Below, in pieces: positions 5,421 to 6,665 of a DNA stretch of 6,665 nt; within the stretch, counting starts at the first letter, position 1; every line of letters starts with the position of its first letter. The notes under the pieces are model-generated. The model had not been told where the DNA came from. It ran no database searches and saw only the letters and a list, made by a program, of their open reading frames with translations. The stretch spans positions 1 to 6,665 of the forward strand of contig JAYWHD010000134.1 in assembly GCA_043777895.1 (NCBI GenBank). Direction: 5' to 3'. The stretch comes from JBDLSY01 sp043777895 (GTDB taxonomy: Bacteria; Pseudomonadota; Gammaproteobacteria; Burkholderiales; Burkholderiaceae_C). A program made the position numbers and the translations under genes.

Positions 5421-5969
5421 TTACGGTGTCGGAAGCTTTTTTAACCATTTTAAAACGTCTGTAGCACTTACTTTACCTATTTTTTGCCCAACTATTTGTC
5501 CATTTTTATCAAATAATACGGTAAATGGTAGTACACCGCTTTGATTACCCAGTGCTTTAATAAAGTCAATCGGAGCTGAATTAGCCTCTAATAAAGGAAA
5601 GGATGTTAATGTCTTACTGGCAAATTGAGCAATATTTTTTGGTTCATCAACACCGACTGCAATAAATTTGATTGCAGTTGCATTGTTTAAGTTATAAATA
5701 TTGTCTTTATTTTGTATTTGATTAAACAAAACTGATAATTCAGGTAATTCTTCTACACAAGGCGAACACCAAGGCGCCCAAACATTAATGAGTAAAGGAA
5801 CACCGTGTAATTGTTTAGTTGGATACACTGTACCATCAGGATAGCGTAGAGTTTGGTTTAATAAAGCAGCCAATGCGAGATTTTTTGTAGGGACAAAACG
5901 TGACTTTAGGGTTAGTCCTACAAAGATACTTGTTAATCCTAAGCCCAGTAATAATTTACGGCGATTCAT
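5421..5969 (-). CDS. TlpA-like thiol:disulfide oxidoreductase (thioredoxin fold)
   Basis: A 182-residue periplasmic, membrane-tethered thioredoxin-fold protein of the TlpA/ResA type. Residues 1-21 form a positive n-region (MNRRK) and a hydrophobic stretch LLLGLGLTSIFVGL with no obvious signal-peptidase site, so an uncleaved anchor is likely. The twin arginine followed by Lys-Leu-Leu loosely resembles a Tat signal. The domain begins near residue 40 (YPDGTVYPTKQLHGVPLLINVWA). The redox motif is WCSPC with Cys68 and Cys71, VGVDEP spans 105-110, and the cis-proline is Pro148 in GVLPFT. Family members reduce cysteines of periplasmic partners, often in cytochrome c or oxidase assembly; the partner here is unknown. 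It starts 3 nt after the preceding gene (TAA GCC ATG), so translational coupling is likely, and its stop is 88 nt from accB. Confidence 0.9.
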   Translation of the reverse strand: MNRRKLLLGLGLTSIFVGLTLKSRFVPTKNLALAALLNQTLRYPDGTVYPTKQLHGVPLLINVWAPWCSPCVEELPELSVLFNQIQNKDNIYNLNNATAIKFIAVGVDEPKNIAQFASKTLTSFPLLEANSAPIDFIKALGNQSGVLPFTVLFDKNGQIVGQKIGKVSATDVLKWLKKLPTP

Positions 5970-5972
5970 GGC

Positions 5973-6566
5973 TTAAGTACGCTTATTATTAATAATAGCC
6001 TGTAATTGTGCACGGTTTGCCGCTTGTACAGTTTTTGAAAAAACATATTGAGAGACAGGCAAAATAGTCATTACGATGGGTACATCAGCGTCTTGAGCAA
6101 CAATAGCAGGATAATACTGTTGATTTACTTTTTTTTCAGTGTGTTCAAGGGCGATATGGCTATTGAGTAAAGCTATTTCTAGGTGTTTAAAATCATCGGT
6201 AAATATATGAATATGTATTGGCGAATGTTGAGTCGCCGTACCATTCACCACAGCACCGACAACAAGCATTGCGGTATGCCCGTGAGAAACTGTTATCAAA
6301 TTGTCTAATTTACTTAGCCAAGCACACGCTAATTGACGTAAACGGAGCAGTTCTGAATGGTATTCAGGTATAAATGTTATAAGGTAATCACGCAATGCGA
6401 CTTCAATAATGTCATTGCTGGGCATTAGGGAATTATGTTCTGCCGTCTTGGTTTGTTTAGCAGCCTTGCGTTTAGCTTCATAGTAGCTTAATCCTTCTTC
6501 TGCAATGTGCTGCACGATTAGCTCTGTTAACGCTTGCTTTAAGTCGGTATTAACAGCAAATTCCAT
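5973..6566 (-). CDS. Uncharacterised conserved protein, possibly a degenerate nucleotidyltransferase-like fold
   Basis: A 197-residue cytoplasmic protein with no signal peptide or membrane segment. I do not know its function. The N-terminal third is helical and charged, with AEEGLSYYEAKRKAAKQ (22-38) and NDIIEVALRDYL (51-62). The central part has LVVGAVVNGTATQHSPIHIHIFTDD (101-125) and HLEIALL (128-134). A Gly-x-Val-x-x-Gly-Thr-Ala turn leading into an alternating beta strand is reminiscent of minimal nucleotidyltransferases, but the metal-binding Asp-x-Asp is absent (HIHIF instead). From memory, similar uncharacterised proteins precede tlpA-aroQ-accBC in some beta-proteobacteria; this needs a search. 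The ATG at 6566 is the only early start, and no strong ribosome-binding site is seen. It is the first visible gene of the minus-strand block and lies 3 nt before the thioredoxin-like gene, which suggests a joint role. Confidence 0.8.
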   Translation of the reverse strand: MEFAVNTDLKQALTELIVQHIAEEGLSYYEAKRKAAKQTKTAEHNSLMPSNDIIEVALRDYLITFIPEYHSELLRLRQLACAWLSKLDNLITVSHGHTAMLVVGAVVNGTATQHSPIHIHIFTDDFKHLEIALLNSHIALEHTEKKVNQQYYPAIVAQDADVPIVMTILPVSQYVFSKTVQAANRAQLQAIINNKRT

Positions 6567-6665
6567 AGTGATACTTATATTATTGTGAGTAAATTGATAG
6601 ATAATTGTATTATTTAAATTTATATATTCTTTGTCTCTAGCAAGATATTCAATAATAAAATATGA

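Noticed and set aside
6567..6661. Promoter for the minus-strand block upstream of 6566
   Set aside because: Several TATA-like words occur in this AT-rich 95-bp stretch, but no -35/-10 pair with correct spacing stands out over background.
6662..6665. ATG at the right edge as the start of a divergent plus-strand gene
   Set aside because: Only four bases remain in the window and no ribosome-binding site is seen upstream, so it cannot be supported.

Overview
This window reads as ordinary chromosome from an AT-rich proteobacterium. The L25 protein carries a TGASRRLRNAGK / IVYGG pattern, and the order thioredoxin-like protein - accB - accC - prmA is common in beta- and some gamma-proteobacteria. 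I favour a low-GC beta-proteobacterium, or a close gamma relative, but this rests on remembered family patterns and not on a search.

Layout. Positions 1-147 hold a 9-bp AT-rich tandem repeat, an inverted repeat and a structured leader in front of rplY (148-726, + strand), which encodes ribosomal protein L25. A clear intrinsic terminator at 816-846 ends rplY. It lies between rplY and the convergent block of minus-strand genes that fills the rest of the window. In transcription order (right to left) that block is: an uncharacterised protein that may have a degenerate nucleotidyltransferase-like fold (5973-6566), a membrane-anchored TlpA-like thioredoxin (5421-5969), accB (4853-5332), accC (3422-4765), prmA (2389-3345), pyrE (1602-2285) and a putative lipoprotein with a Cys-His-Asp pattern (871-1503).

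How the genes work together. AccB and AccC are the biotin carrier and biotin carboxylase of acetyl-CoA carboxylase, the first step of fatty-acid synthesis. PrmA methylates ribosomal protein L11, and PyrE makes orotidylate for pyrimidine synthesis. L25 binds 5S rRNA. The block is therefore mostly housekeeping. The two genes upstream of accB are probably co-expressed, because only 3 nt separate them. All seven minus-strand genes could share a transcript: the gaps are 3-103 nt and no convincing intrinsic terminator lies between them.

I see no mobile element, CRISPR array, tRNA or rRNA, and no defence or toxin module. The less ordinary points are small. They are a lipoprotein that looks like an undescribed papain/transglutaminase-fold hydrolase, the absence of aroQ from its usual place before accB, short tandem duplications in most of the intergenic gaps (periods 9, 15, 14, 11 and 13), a 9-bp array in which every unit contains the -10 consensus TATAAT, and a two-hairpin leader before rplY.
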